Shown: positions 1-8,191, numbered from the stretch's first letter. The stretch: DNA of 36,645 bases from Streptococcus cristatus (GCF_003943515.1 NZ_RJPT01000005.1:80894-117538), one strand, 5' to 3'. Notes: generated by a model from the letters alone, not told the origin. Numbers and translations: made by a program.

Positions 1-665
1 AGACCGTCTGGTGAACCATCTTTGATTGCCTCAATTAAAAGCATATTGGCTTCTCTCCCCTGCTTGGGATAGACAAACTGGATGCGCTTAGGCGCTAGAT
101 TATGGTTTTTCATGGTTTCTAAAATATCCAAAAATCGGTCAGGACGGTGAACCATTGCTAAGCGACCATTGGACTTGAGAACTCGCTGGGCAATCGTGCA
201 AATTTCTTCTAAGTTGGTAGCAACTTCGTGACGCGCTAGCAGATAATGCTCACTGCCGTTAAGATTGGAATGTTCATCGACCTTGAAATAGGGAGGATTG
301 CAGAGAATGATGTCAACCTTACTGCCAGAGATGTGGTTGCCTAGATTTTTTAAGTCGTCATGGATAACCTGCATCTGTTGAGCAAGGTCATTCAGTTCAA
401 TGGAACGCTGGGCCATATCTGCCAAACGCTCCTGAATTTCCACTGCTAAAATCTGGGCCTGAGTCCGTGTGCTAGCAAAGAGACCAACAGCCCCGTTTCC
501 AGCGCAGAGATCGACGATTAGCCCTCGGTTGGGTAATTTTGGAAAGCGAGAAAGCAGGACACTATCGACTGAATAGCTAAAAACCTCGCTATTTTGAATG
601 ATTTTAATATCAGTAGAAAAGAGCTGATTAACTCTTTCTCCGTCTTTTAATTTTGCTTCTGTCAT
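1..665 (-). CDS. trmN6: tRNA1(Val) adenine-37-N6 methyltransferase (TrmN6/YfiC family), 3' end cut off
   Basis: This is a SAM-dependent N6-adenine methyltransferase expected to modify A37 of tRNA1(Val). About 221 codons are visible, and the C-terminus runs off the left edge. The reading starts MTEAKLKDGERVNQLFSTD. A SAM-binding loop DLCAGNGAVG lies at about residues 52-61, and the catalytic NPPY motif of N6-adenine methyltransferases is at 123-126, followed by FKVDEH. The ATG at 663-665 has no Shine-Dalgarno, but an extended -10 box ends six bases upstream, so the mRNA is probably leaderless. No alternative in-frame start lies in the next 15 codons. The family call is firm; the exact tRNA target is inferred from the family. 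Confidence 0.85.
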   Translation of the reverse strand, partial: MTEAKLKDGERVNQLFSTDIKIIQNSEVFSYSVDSVLLSRFPKLPNRGLIVDLCAGNGAVGLFASTRTQAQILAVEIQERLADMAQRSIELNDLAQQMQVIHDDLKNLGNHISGSKVDIILCNPPYFKVDEHSNLNGSEHYLLARHEVATNLEEICTIAQRVLKSNGRLAMVHRPDRFLDILETMKNHNLAPKRIQFVYPKQGREANMLLIEAIKDGSPDG

Positions 666-671
666 ACCAAC

Positions 672-680
672 ATTATAGCA
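672..680 (-). promoter_or_regulatory. Extended -10 promoter of the tRNA methyltransferase gene, leaderless geometry
   Basis: On the minus strand TGC-TATAAT occupies 680-672, a perfect extended -10 box. Six bases separate it from the ATG at 665, so the usual start site about 7 nt downstream of the box falls on the A of the ATG. A weak -35 (TTGGAA, spacer about 16) lies upstream. Confidence 0.65.
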
Positions 681-722
681 TGATTAAGTGCTATTCCAAA
701 GAAGAAAGAGAAATTTTATAGG

Positions 723-751
723 AAAAAACACCTGACAGAAACAGTCAGGTG
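723..751 (-). terminator. Rho-independent terminator of the P-type ATPase gene
   Basis: A perfect 8-bp stem (CACCTGAC at 729-736 with GTCAGGTG at 744-751) has a 7-nt loop and is followed on the minus strand by six T (728-723). It starts just after the ATPase stop codon and separates that gene from the methyltransferase gene. Confidence 0.9.
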
Positions 752-757
752 CGAATT

Positions 758-3097
758 TTAGTTGAATTCATATTTTTGCTTGATAGTACAAGCGATGAAA
801 ATTCCGATAAAGAAAACCATGAGAATCAGATAGACTGGCAAGGTTGCGGCTGTCAATGTTGCAATTTCCAATAGGTGCTGCAGAACAAAGGCTGATAGAT
901 AGAAGCCTGCGACTGAAAAAATGATCAGAAGAGCGCGCCAGAGGTTGAGTGGTAGACAGGCCCTAATGACTGACAGGAAGCTGATGCTACCTAGCAAGTA
1001 ATAGGTCAGGGTTGCCATTTCGATGTCGCTCCAACCATGTCTGCTGCCCCAGATACGGACAAATAGCACGCTGAAGATAATCATGAGGGAACTTGGCAGA
1101 GCTAGTTGCAGGGAGCGTTTGAGGAAGTGCTTTTCAACTGGCTTGATATTGCGCTCAAAGGTGAGGACAAAGGGTGGGAAGCCTTCGACAAACTGGTCAA
1201 TCAGGGTGATTTGAATCGGGATGAATGGGAAAATCAAGAGATATTCCGCCTTGCCTAGCAGGATACTGGCGATACAGATGATAGCTAGGATAAAGGAATA
1301 AATAGTCTTGATGAAGAAAATCGGAGCAATCCGACCGATATTGTTGACGACTCGGCGACCTTCAAAAAGAATCTCAGGTACATCGTTAAAGTCGGAGTTA
1401 AGAAGGACCAAGTTGGCAATTTGCCGAGTTGCGGGGTCTCCCTCTGCCATGACGATGGAGCAGTCCGCTTCGCGCAAGGCCAAGATATCATTAACACCAT
1501 CTCCAGTCATAGCTGTTGTCCGGCCGGCGGCCTTAAGAGTCTGGATGAGTAGCTTTTTCTGATGGGGAGAAACACGACCGAAGATGGCTGTTTCTTCTGC
1601 TTGCTCAACCAGTTCTTGGTCGCTGATTTTAGAGCAGTCGATGTAGCTGTCGTAGTTGGCAAATCCAGCTTGGCTCGCGATATGCGAAACGGTCACTGGA
1701 TTGTCACCAGAGATGATTTTCAGATCAACATCCTGAGAGCGCAGGTAGTCCAGTGTCTCAGCCGCTCCCTCGCGAATAGGATCAGTGATTTCCAGAACGG
1801 CCAGAGCAGTCATATCTTCAGGCAGTTGGATGCCGTGTTTGTCCAGTATTTGGTCGCTGTGAGCCAGTACCAAAACCCGTGATCCGCGTTTTTGGGCCTC
1901 TCCAACAGCTGGAGGATTGCTGTCCAGCAGCATCTCAGGAGCTCCCAGAAAGATGGTGCCGATAGTTGATAAATGCATGGCGCCCCATTTTCGGTCACTA
2001 GAAAATGGGATGATATTATCGCTGGTATAGGCATGTTCTAGATGACCATAGCCCTTGCGGATTGCTTGAGCTGTTGGATTATTATCCTCGCTGGTTTGGA
2101 TGTAGGCTGCTAAGATTCGGCTGACAGTCTCATCAGAAAACTTATCCGATAGGCTATGCAAGGCTTCAACAGTCATCTTGCCTTGGGTAATTGTCCCGGT
2201 CTTGTCCAGACAGAGAGTGTCCACCCGAGCCAGAGTTTCGACAGAATACATTTCCTGAACAAGAACCTTGCGCATACCTAGCTTGATGACAGCTGTCAGA
2301 AGTGACGTGACTGTCAGCAGGGCGATTCCCTTAGGTAGCATACCCAAAAGGGCTGTTGAGCTGGTAATGACAGAGTTTTTGATAGGCAATCCCTTTATCA
2401 TCAGGGCTTCAAAGAAGAGAGCCAGTCCGAAAGGAATGATGATTTTTCCAGTAAAACGGGAAATTTTCCCAAGATTGTAAAGGATGCGTGAGTTGATAGG
2501 TTTGAGGGTTTTAGCTTCAGTCATGAGCTTGTTAGCATAGTTGTCTGCACCGACATGATGCACCTCAGCATAGATCTGCCCACTAGCCAGAAAGCTACCA
2601 GACAGCAGCTCAGCGCCTTTTTCCTTGAGAACCAAATCACTCTCACCTGTCAGCATAGCTTCATTGGCCTCTGCAACACCCTCTACTACACGAGCATCAC
2701 TGGGAATTTGCTCGCCGGCTGACAGCTTAATCAGGTCGCCCAGCACAATTTCTTCTGGCTGAATTTTGACTTCCTGGCCGTCACGGATGACTGTGACCAG
2801 CTCTCGGCTGACCAGATTGAGCTTGTCAATCATGTGTTTGGCTCGTAGTTCCGTAATAATACCAGTGACGGCGTTAAAGCTGATTACTGCGAAGAAGACT
2901 AGATTGCTCCAGGCTTGGACAGAGACCAAGGCTACAGCAATAACAAAGTTAAGGGCATTAAAAAGGGTGAAAACATTCCGCTTAACGATTTGCCAGTTAC
3001 TAGTACTGGTGTCACTAGTAAAATCGTTGGTCAAGCCCTGCGAAATCTTTTCATCTACTTGGGTTTGGTTTAAACCAATTAATTCTTTCTTATTCAT
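758..3097 (-). CDS. Cation-translocating P-type ATPase, CtpE-like
   Basis: This 779-aa E1-E2 ATPase pumps a cation across the cytoplasmic membrane. The hallmarks are in order: two N-terminal membrane segments (about 40-80), the actuator motif TGES at 150-153, membrane segments at about 215-270, the phosphorylation site DKTGT with the acceptor Asp at 298, the hinge TGDGVND at 531-537, and a C-terminal block of about six membrane segments from 590 on. There is no N-terminal metal-binding CxxC domain, which argues against copper or zinc P1B pumps. The layout resembles the CtpE group, where calcium has been proposed as substrate, but the ion here cannot be read from sequence. In M4 the usual Pro-Glu-Gly is Pro-Lys-Gly (residues 255-257). 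The gene is monocistronic, divergent from plsC, with a good terminator. The ATG has no Shine-Dalgarno and is probably leaderless. Confidence 0.85.
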   Translation of the reverse strand: MNKKELIGLNQTQVDEKISQGLTNDFTSDTSTSNWQIVKRNVFTLFNALNFVIAVALVSVQAWSNLVFFAVISFNAVTGIITELRAKHMIDKLNLVSRELVTVIRDGQEVKIQPEEIVLGDLIKLSAGEQIPSDARVVEGVAEANEAMLTGESDLVLKEKGAELLSGSFLASGQIYAEVHHVGADNYANKLMTEAKTLKPINSRILYNLGKISRFTGKIIIPFGLALFFEALMIKGLPIKNSVITSSTALLGMLPKGIALLTVTSLLTAVIKLGMRKVLVQEMYSVETLARVDTLCLDKTGTITQGKMTVEALHSLSDKFSDETVSRILAAYIQTSEDNNPTAQAIRKGYGHLEHAYTSDNIIPFSSDRKWGAMHLSTIGTIFLGAPEMLLDSNPPAVGEAQKRGSRVLVLAHSDQILDKHGIQLPEDMTALAVLEITDPIREGAAETLDYLRSQDVDLKIISGDNPVTVSHIASQAGFANYDSYIDCSKISDQELVEQAEETAIFGRVSPHQKKLLIQTLKAAGRTTAMTGDGVNDILALREADCSIVMAEGDPATRQIANLVLLNSDFNDVPEILFEGRRVVNNIGRIAPIFFIKTIYSFILAIICIASILLGKAEYLLIFPFIPIQITLIDQFVEGFPPFVLTFERNIKPVEKHFLKRSLQLALPSSLMIIFSVLFVRIWGSRHGWSDIEMATLTYYLLGSISFLSVIRACLPLNLWRALLIIFSVAGFYLSAFVLQHLLEIATLTAATLPVYLILMVFFIGIFIACTIKQKYEFN

Positions 3098-3104
3098 GAA
3101 AATA

Positions 3105-3113
3105 ATGATACCA
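3105..3113 (-). promoter_or_regulatory. Extended -10 promoter of the P-type ATPase gene, leaderless geometry
   Basis: The minus strand reads TGG-TATCAT at 3113-3105, seven bases before the ATG at 3097. No AGGAGG-like site lies between, so the transcript would begin at or one base before the start codon. Confidence 0.5.
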
Positions 3114-3170
3114 TTTTTTTATGGAAATGGCTATCAGAATCAGCTGTTACAGCCAAAGTTTGGAAAAATA

Positions 3171-3199
3171 TTGCAGACTATAATGGGATAGGGTATAAT
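3171..3199 (+). promoter_or_regulatory. Promoter of plsC
   Basis: TATAAT at 3194-3199 is preceded with a 17-bp spacer by TTGCAG at 3171-3176. A second TATAAT at 3179-3184 overlaps the spacer and may be an alternative -10. The plsC Shine-Dalgarno AAGGAGA follows at about 3245. Confidence 0.6.
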
Positions 3200-3254
3200 G
3201 AGAAAGGATGTAATCAATTTCAAGTACAATCACAATTTGAAATAAGGAGAGTTT

Positions 3255-3995
3255 ATGTTTTATACTTATTTGCGAGGTCTGGTGATTTTTATTCTCTGGG
3301 CTTTGAATGGCAATGCCCATTACCATAATAAAGAGAAGATTCCTTCACAAGATGAAAACTATATCTTGGTTGCCCCTCACCGGACATGGTGGGATCCAGT
3401 TTACATGGCTTTTGCGACCAAGCCCAAGCAGTTCATTTTCATGGCCAAGAAACAGCTCTTTGAAAATCGCGTGTTCGGCTGGTGGATTCGCATGTGTGGT
3501 GCCTTTCCTATTGACCGAGAAAATCCTGGCCCGTCAGCTATCAAATACCCTGTCAATATGCTGAAAAAGAGCAATCGCTCTCTGATTATGTTCCCGAGCG
3601 GCAGCCGTCATTCTACGGATGTCAAGGGAGGAGTGGCAGTGATTGCTAAGATGGCTAAGGTTCGGATCATGCCAGTTGTCTATGCTGGTCCTATGAGCCT
3701 CAAAGGCTTGGCAGCTGGGGAGCGCGTGGATATGAACTTTGGCAATCCAATTGATATTTCAGATATTAAAAAGATGAATGATGAAGGAGTTGAGGAAGTG
3801 GCTCGTCGGATTCAGGCAGAGTTTGACCGCTTGGATGCTGAAGTAGCGCCCTACCAGACAGGTAAAAAACCAAATATCTTCTGGCGGATTTTACGAGCAC
3901 TGGCCTTTATTCCAGCCGCTTTGATTGGTATTTTGACCTTCATTTTTAGTTTCCTTGCAAGCTTTGTCTGGGATCCAGATAAGCATAGAAAATAA
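3255..3995 (+). CDS. plsC: 1-acyl-sn-glycerol-3-phosphate acyltransferase (PlsC family)
   Basis: This 246-aa enzyme acylates lysophosphatidate to phosphatidate, the common phospholipid precursor, at the membrane. The catalytic HX4D motif is HRTWWD (His42, Asp47), preceded by VAP. The second acyltransferase motif, usually FPEGTRS, reads FPSGSRHS at 113-120, so the acidic residue is replaced by Ser. A membrane segment near residues 5-18 and a strongly hydrophobic C-terminal helix at about 212-240 anchor it. The start is supported by AAGGAGA about 7 bp upstream, and a strong terminator follows the stop. Length fits small Gram-positive PlsC proteins. The family call is firm, but the acceptor preference could differ because of the changed motif. 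Confidence 0.88.
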   Translation: MFYTYLRGLVIFILWALNGNAHYHNKEKIPSQDENYILVAPHRTWWDPVYMAFATKPKQFIFMAKKQLFENRVFGWWIRMCGAFPIDRENPGPSAIKYPVNMLKKSNRSLIMFPSGSRHSTDVKGGVAVIAKMAKVRIMPVVYAGPMSLKGLAAGERVDMNFGNPIDISDIKKMNDEGVEEVARRIQAEFDRLDAEVAPYQTGKKPNIFWRILRALAFIPAALIGILTFIFSFLASFVWDPDKHRK

Positions 3996-4003
3996 TGCTA
4001 ACT

Positions 4004-4041
4004 GCTTTTAGATTTTTATCTAAAGGCTGTTTTAGTTTTTC
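4004..4041 (+). terminator. Rho-independent terminator of plsC
   Basis: A 10-bp stem (GCTTTTAGAT at 4004-4013 with ATCTAAAGGC at 4018-4027, one G-T pair) has a four-T loop and is followed by T-rich DNA to 4041. It isolates plsC from the competence operon. Confidence 0.85.
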
Positions 4042-4092
4042 TTATTTATATTTGGAACTTTGTTTCAGATTTTTATATTTTCCCTTTTCTTT

Positions 4093-4100
4093 TACGAATA
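4093..4100 (+). promoter_or_regulatory. cin-box (ComX/SigX promoter) of the comEA-comEC operon
   Basis: The sequence TACGAATA at 4093-4100 matches the streptococcal combox/cin-box consensus recognised by the competence sigma factor ComX. It sits 21 bp before the comEA ATG and is preceded by a T-rich tract. No good housekeeping -35/-10 pair is seen here, so the operon is expected to be a late competence operon. Confidence 0.9.
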
Positions 4101-4121
4101 TAAAGATAAAGGAGAAAAATT

Positions 4122-4817
4122 ATGTTTGAAGAAATAGTTGAAAAATTGAAGGGATACAAGATTTTTGTTGGACTTTCTTTGCTAGGAGTCGTCTTGGCTG
4201 GCTTTTTCTTGCTGAAGGGGAATGCTCAGCCGCAGAATCAGGTCAGTGCACTGGCTCAGGAAGTGGTCACATCAGCTTCGTCTGAAACCGATGTAGAAAA
4301 AAGAAATGGCAATCAGGAAAAAATAAACTCAGAAAAGGATATGAATTCAGAGGAATCTGAGAAGGAAGTAACAGTTGATGTCAAAGGAGCTGTCAAAAAT
4401 CCAGGAGTTTATCAGTTGCGGGCAGGAGCGCGTGTACACGATGCCTTACAAAAAGCGGGAGGTCTACTGCCAGATGCCGAGTCAAAATCCATCAACCAAG
4501 CTCAAAAATTAACAGACGAGGCAGTTGTCTATGTAGCTAAAGTCGGTGAAGAAGGGGCAGATGTGACGCAAACTAGTCAGACGCCCGCTGGAAATGGAGA
4601 AACGGCAAAAGGGAAGTCTGACTTGGTCAATCTCAATACGGCGACCGAAGCTGAACTTCAGACAGTTTCAGGCATCGGTCAAAAGAAAGCGCAAGATATC
4701 ATCGCTTATCGGGAAGCCAATGGCAAGTTTAAGTCAGTAGATGAGCTGAAAAATGTTTCAGGAATCGGTGCAAAAACCTTAGAAAAGTTAAAAGACTATG
4801 TCACAGTGGATAAATAA
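4122..4817 (+). CDS. comEA: Competence DNA receptor ComEA (CelA)
   Basis: This 231-aa membrane-anchored protein binds incoming double-stranded DNA at the cell surface and hands it to the ComEC channel. It has a short cytoplasmic N-terminus, one membrane helix at about residues 15-31, a polar acidic linker to about 84, and an SLBB domain (VTVDVKGAVKNPGVYQLRAG onward, about 85-145). Two helix-hairpin-helix DNA-binding motifs end the protein (LNTATEAELQTVSGIG and SVDELKNVSGIG, about 168-228). The start is set by AAAGGAG at 4108-4114. The gene overlaps comEC by 20 bp, indicating translational coupling, and is controlled by the cin-box just upstream. Confidence 0.95.
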   Translation: MFEEIVEKLKGYKIFVGLSLLGVVLAGFFLLKGNAQPQNQVSALAQEVVTSASSETDVEKRNGNQEKINSEKDMNSEESEKEVTVDVKGAVKNPGVYQLRAGARVHDALQKAGGLLPDAESKSINQAQKLTDEAVVYVAKVGEEGADVTQTSQTPAGNGETAKGKSDLVNLNTATEAELQTVSGIGQKKAQDIIAYREANGKFKSVDELKNVSGIGAKTLEKLKDYVTVDK

Positions 4818-7038
4818 ATTTCCCATCAAACCAATCTATTTTTGTCTTTTGCTGGTGCTAACCTACTTTGCGATTTACACTAGTAGTCTACCAGCCTATC
4901 TAGGTTTGGCAGTTCTCCTTGTTCGGCTCTTTTGGCTTTATTCGATGAAGAATAGTCTGCTTGTTTTATTGTTCTTGAGTCTCTTTGCAGGATTTTTCCT
5001 ATTTCGGAGAGAAATGGCTAATCAAGCCTTTCAAGATGAAGTGGAAACCATCTCTGCCATTGTGATGAAGCCAGATACAATCAAAGTTAATGGCGACTCA
5101 CTTTCTTTTCGCGGTCATTCCAATGGTCGAACCTATCAGGCTTTTTATAAAATCCAGTCAGAAAAGGAAAAATTAGCTGTTCAAAAGCTGAGCGATCAAC
5201 TGCTTTTGGAGATTGATGGAGAGCTTAGTTTAGCAGAAGACCAGCGTAATTTTTCAGGTTTTAACTATCGGGCTTATCTAAAAACGCAGGGGATTTACAG
5301 GATTTTGAAGATCAATCAAATCAAGTCCAGTCAGCATTTTAGCAGTCTTAATCCTTGGGATTGGTTATCGGTCTGGCGCAGAAAGGCCTTGGTTTATATC
5401 AAAGAAAACTTTCCTAGTCCCATGAGCCACTATATGACTGGGCTTTTGTTTGGTGATTTGGATACAGATTTTGCTGAGATGAATGAACTTTATTCCAGTC
5501 TGGGGATTATCCATCTCTTTGCCTTATCTGGTATGCAGGTCGGCTATTTCATGGATGGTTTTCGCAGGCTTCTCCTGAGATCTGGTTTAAAAAGGGAAAC
5601 CGTCGATTGGTTGCAACTGCCCTTTTCCTTTATCTATGCGGGTTTGACGGGCTTTTCAGTATCGGTTGTGAGAAGTTTAGTGCAAAAGCTGCTCTCGCAG
5701 TTTGGTGTGACTAAGCTGGATAACTTTGCTTTGACAATCATGCTCTTAGCCATGTTCATGCCCAATTTTCTCTTGACGACGGGTGGCGTTCTTTCCTGTG
5801 CCTATGCTTTTGTCATCTCTATCATGGATTTTGAGCATTTACCTCCTATGAGAAAGGTGCTGGCAGAAAGTTTGACCATTTCACTGGGAATTCTACCGAT
5901 TCTGATTTTCTATTTTTCCGAATTTCAGCCATGGTCTATTCTGCTGACCTTTCTATTCTCAGTCGTTTTTGATCTTTTAATGCTTCCAGCCCTGACCTTT
6001 ATTTTTGCCCTATCACCTCTTTTGAAAATCACTCAGGTCAATGTCTTGTTTGAACTGCTGGAAGAGTTGATTCGTTGGACGGCGGCTATTTCCTCACGGC
6101 CAGTGGTTTTTGGTCAGCCATCTATCTGGATGATGCTAGGCCTGCTTATCACTCTTGGCTTGCTCTATGATTTTCGCAGACAGAAGAAAGTTGTGACCTT
6201 ACTTAGCTTGGTTCTTGCTCTGCTATTTTTCCTTACTAAACATCCTCTACAAAATGAAATTACAGTCATTGATATTGGGCAGGGAGATAGTATTTTCTTG
6301 CGCGATTGGCGGGGGAAATCTGTTCTGATTGATGTAGGTGGTCGAGTGGAGATTGGCAAGAAAGAAGCATGGCAGAAGAGGACTGCTTCGACAAATGCAG
6401 AAAAGACCTTAATTCCCTATCTGAAAAGTCGGGGAGTGAGTCGCTTGGATGTACTGGTTTTGACCCACACAGATGCCGATCACATGGGTGATATGTTGGA
6501 GGTGGCCAAGCATTTCTCTATAAAGGAAATTTATGTATCTAAGGGAAGTTTGACCCAGTCGGATTTTGTGGAGAAATTGGAGCGGATGCAGACGAGAGTC
6601 CATGCGGTAGAAGTAGGAGATAGCCTTCCAATTTTTGATGGAACACTGCAAGTTCTTTATCCTGAGGAGACGGGCGACGGCAGTAATGATGACTCTGTCG
6701 TCTTGTACGGGAAGTTTTTTGGAACCAGCTTTTTGTTCACAGGAGACTTAGAGGAAAATGGCGAAGCTGCCTTGATGCGGCGTTTTCCGCAACTCAAGGT
6801 GGATGTCTTAAAAGCAGGACACCACGGTTCTAAGGGCTCCTCCAGCCCAGAATTTTTACATCAGCTTCAGCCCAAAATTTCCCTCATCTCTGCCGGCAAG
6901 AATAACCGCTACAAGCATCCTCATCAGGAAACCTTAGCTAGATTTGAGAATATTCAGACACAGATTTTCCGGACAGATGAACAAGGAGCTATTCGCTTCA
7001 GCGGCTGGGCTTCATGGGAAATCGAAACGGTAAAGTGA
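4798..7038 (+). CDS. comEC: Competence DNA channel ComEC (CelB)
   Basis: This 746-aa polytopic membrane protein forms the channel that takes single-stranded DNA into the cytoplasm. It contains an N-terminal hydrophobic segment and OB-like soluble part (to about 190), the Competence domain with several membrane helices (about 200-480, including the ALSGMQVGYF stretch), and a metallo-beta-lactamase-like domain from about 490. That domain carries the ComEC-type motif HTDADH (His557 to His562) and a second motif KAGHHGSKGSS further on, so it may be the nuclease that degrades the non-transported strand. The ATG lies inside the end of comEA, so translation is coupled. A 6-bp hairpin without a T-tract (7049-7065) follows the stop. 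Confidence 0.93.
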   Translation: MSQWINKFPIKPIYFCLLLVLTYFAIYTSSLPAYLGLAVLLVRLFWLYSMKNSLLVLLFLSLFAGFFLFRREMANQAFQDEVETISAIVMKPDTIKVNGDSLSFRGHSNGRTYQAFYKIQSEKEKLAVQKLSDQLLLEIDGELSLAEDQRNFSGFNYRAYLKTQGIYRILKINQIKSSQHFSSLNPWDWLSVWRRKALVYIKENFPSPMSHYMTGLLFGDLDTDFAEMNELYSSLGIIHLFALSGMQVGYFMDGFRRLLLRSGLKRETVDWLQLPFSFIYAGLTGFSVSVVRSLVQKLLSQFGVTKLDNFALTIMLLAMFMPNFLLTTGGVLSCAYAFVISIMDFEHLPPMRKVLAESLTISLGILPILIFYFSEFQPWSILLTFLFSVVFDLLMLPALTFIFALSPLLKITQVNVLFELLEELIRWTAAISSRPVVFGQPSIWMMLGLLITLGLLYDFRRQKKVVTLLSLVLALLFFLTKHPLQNEITVIDIGQGDSIFLRDWRGKSVLIDVGGRVEIGKKEAWQKRTASTNAEKTLIPYLKSRGVSRLDVLVLTHTDADHMGDMLEVAKHFSIKEIYVSKGSLTQSDFVEKLERMQTRVHAVEVGDSLPIFDGTLQVLYPEETGDGSNDDSVVLYGKFFGTSFLFTGDLEENGEAALMRRFPQLKVDVLKAGHHGSKGSSSPEFLHQLQPKISLISAGKNNRYKHPHQETLARFENIQTQIFRTDEQGAIRFSGWASWEIETVK

Positions 7039-7048
7039 CCTCTGTTTC

Positions 7049-7065
7049 CTTGCTATAAGAGCAAG
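7049..7065 (+). terminator. Weak hairpin after comEC
   Basis: A perfect 6-bp inverted repeat, CTTGCT (7049-7054) and AGCAAG (7060-7065), has a 5-nt loop 10 bp after the comEC stop. It has no T-tract, so it is at best a weak terminator or an mRNA 3'-end stabiliser. Confidence 0.35.
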
Positions 7066-7081
7066 CTAGAATTAACTTACC

Positions 7082-7110
7082 TTGATTTCGAGCTAAAATT
7101 ATGATACAAT
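7082..7110 (+). promoter_or_regulatory. Promoter of the DUF805 gene
   Basis: TTGATT at 7082-7087 and TACAAT at 7105-7110 have a 17-bp spacer and an extended TGA before the -10. The -10 overlaps the upstream ATG at 7109, which rules that ATG out as the translation start. Confidence 0.8.
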
Positions 7111-7144
7111 GAATCCTGTTAATAAAAATTTAGAGGAGATTTCT

Positions 7145-8098
7145 ATGTTTTCTGCTTATAAAAAATTTTGGACTCGTTATGCAGACTTTAGTGGTCGTTC
7201 AAGCCGTTCGGATTTCTGGTGGGTTGTCCTATGTAATTTTTTGATTACTCTACCATTTTCGTTGATTGCCTTTTTCGGTTTCCTTATTCCACTTTTTAGT
7301 GAAATTTATTATGCGGGATTATACGATTATGAACCTGATTTATCTGGAGCTATGGCTGGCGCTGGTTTAGCTGTGTTCATCATGTTCTTGCTTACCATCT
7401 ATGGACTTGCAACGATCGTTCCCTATCTTGCTATCACAGTTCGTCGTCTTCGCGACGCTGGCTTCCACTGGTCATTTATTTTTCTGGGAGTAGGGCCAAC
7501 AATAGCTTCTTTCATTCCAGTTTTGAATATTTTAGCTGCTTTGGTTTCTCTGCCATGTGGTATTGCTCTGATTGTCTTGCTTTGCCAAGCTAGCAAACCA
7601 GCTCAGCCAGTTAATGGGGCTCCTTATGGTCAACAAGGCTTCCAAGGTCAGCAATTTGGTCAAGCTCAACAACCAGTTCAAAACCAACAGTTTGCTCAAC
7701 CAGGATTCCAAGGACAACAACAGCCGACACAAAACCAACAATTTGGTCAAGTTCAACAGCCAGCTCAAAGCCAACAGTTTAGTCAGCCTGCTAGCCAAGA
7801 GCAACCATTTGTTCAGCAACAAGCACCCGTTCAGAATCCAGAATTTGGTCAGCCTCAGCAACCTTTTGGTCAGAATCAAGTGAACCAGCCAACTCAACCG
7901 TTTGCTGCTAGCCAAGCCCAAACTCAAGAGTCAACTCAATCAGCCTTCTCAGCATCAGTTTCAGAACCAGCTGAATCAGTTCATTCAGTAGAAGCTCATC
8001 AGTCTCAGGCTGAAACTGCAGAACAGGCTCTGGGAACTGCTTCTGATGAAGTAAAGGCTTCTGAACAAATCACTAACTCAGAGTCAATCTCTCAATAA
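7145..8098 (+). CDS. DUF805 family membrane protein with glutamine-rich repetitive tail
   Basis: The function is not known. With the start at 7145 (GAGGAG 8 bp upstream) the product is 317 aa. The N-terminal 150 residues form a DUF805 domain: membrane segments at about 25-50, 70-98 and 108-147, and the typical RRLRDAG motif at about 100-106. From residue 150 to the end it is low complexity, rich in Gln, Pro, Ser and Phe, with repeated units of the kind GFQGQQF and QQPxQNQQF(A/S/G)Q, ending in an Ala/Ser/Glu-rich stretch without Phe. The tail is predicted to be disordered and could be cytoplasmic or external. The gene has its own promoter and terminator and lies between the competence operon and the sigma factor genes. 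Confidence 0.8.
   Translation: MFSAYKKFWTRYADFSGRSSRSDFWWVVLCNFLITLPFSLIAFFGFLIPLFSEIYYAGLYDYEPDLSGAMAGAGLAVFIMFLLTIYGLATIVPYLAITVRRLRDAGFHWSFIFLGVGPTIASFIPVLNILAALVSLPCGIALIVLLCQASKPAQPVNGAPYGQQGFQGQQFGQAQQPVQNQQFAQPGFQGQQQPTQNQQFGQVQQPAQSQQFSQPASQEQPFVQQQAPVQNPEFGQPQQPFGQNQVNQPTQPFAASQAQTQESTQSAFSASVSEPAESVHSVEAHQSQAETAEQALGTASDEVKASEQITNSESISQ
7637..7890 (+). repeat. Degenerate in-frame repeat encoding the QQF/QQP-rich tail
   Basis: Short CAA-rich motifs recur through this stretch, coding for blocks such as GFQGQQ, QNQQFxQ and QVQQPAQ. Two longer blocks of roughly 20 codons are near-copies, both beginning GFQGQQ. The repeat creates long but spurious open frames on the other strand and in another plus-strand frame. 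Confidence 0.6.
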
Positions 8099-8112
8099 AT
8101 CTATAAGACATC

Positions 8113-8147
8113 AACCCTAGATAGTTTCAATCTATCTGGGGTTTTTT
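8113..8147 (+). terminator. Rho-independent terminator of the DUF805 gene
   Basis: A 10-bp stem (CCCTAGATAG at 8115-8124 with CTATCTGGGG at 8132-8141, one G-T pair) has a 7-nt loop and is followed by six T. Flanking AA/TT can extend the stem. Confidence 0.9.
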
Positions 8148-8164
8148 GTCGTCTTTTAAACTTT

Positions 8165-8191
8165 TGTAACCAAAATGACTTTCTATTCGTT
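8165..8191 (+). promoter_or_regulatory. Candidate ECF-sigma promoter of the sigma/anti-sigma operon
   Basis: TGTAAC at 8165-8170 and CGTT at 8188-8191 are separated by 17 bp. This matches the Bacillus ECF pattern (-35 TGWAAC, -10 CGT) and suggests autoregulation. A TATACT at 8191-8196 is also present but has no matching housekeeping -35. The leader to the gene is about 150 nt and carries a small hairpin followed by T6 near 8267-8292 that could attenuate transcription. Confidence 0.45.

Noticed and set aside
1023..1214. Plus-strand frame spelling ELGRASCRERL, which resembles a motif I recall from contaminated database proteins
   Set aside because: It is antisense to a conserved stretch of the P-type ATPase that is intact on the minus strand, so it is a coincidence and not an adapter remnant or gene.
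7532..7927. Leu/Ser-rich minus-strand frame of 131 codons opposite the DUF805 gene
   Set aside because: It arises from the CAA-rich repeat read backwards and has no ribosome binding site or family features.
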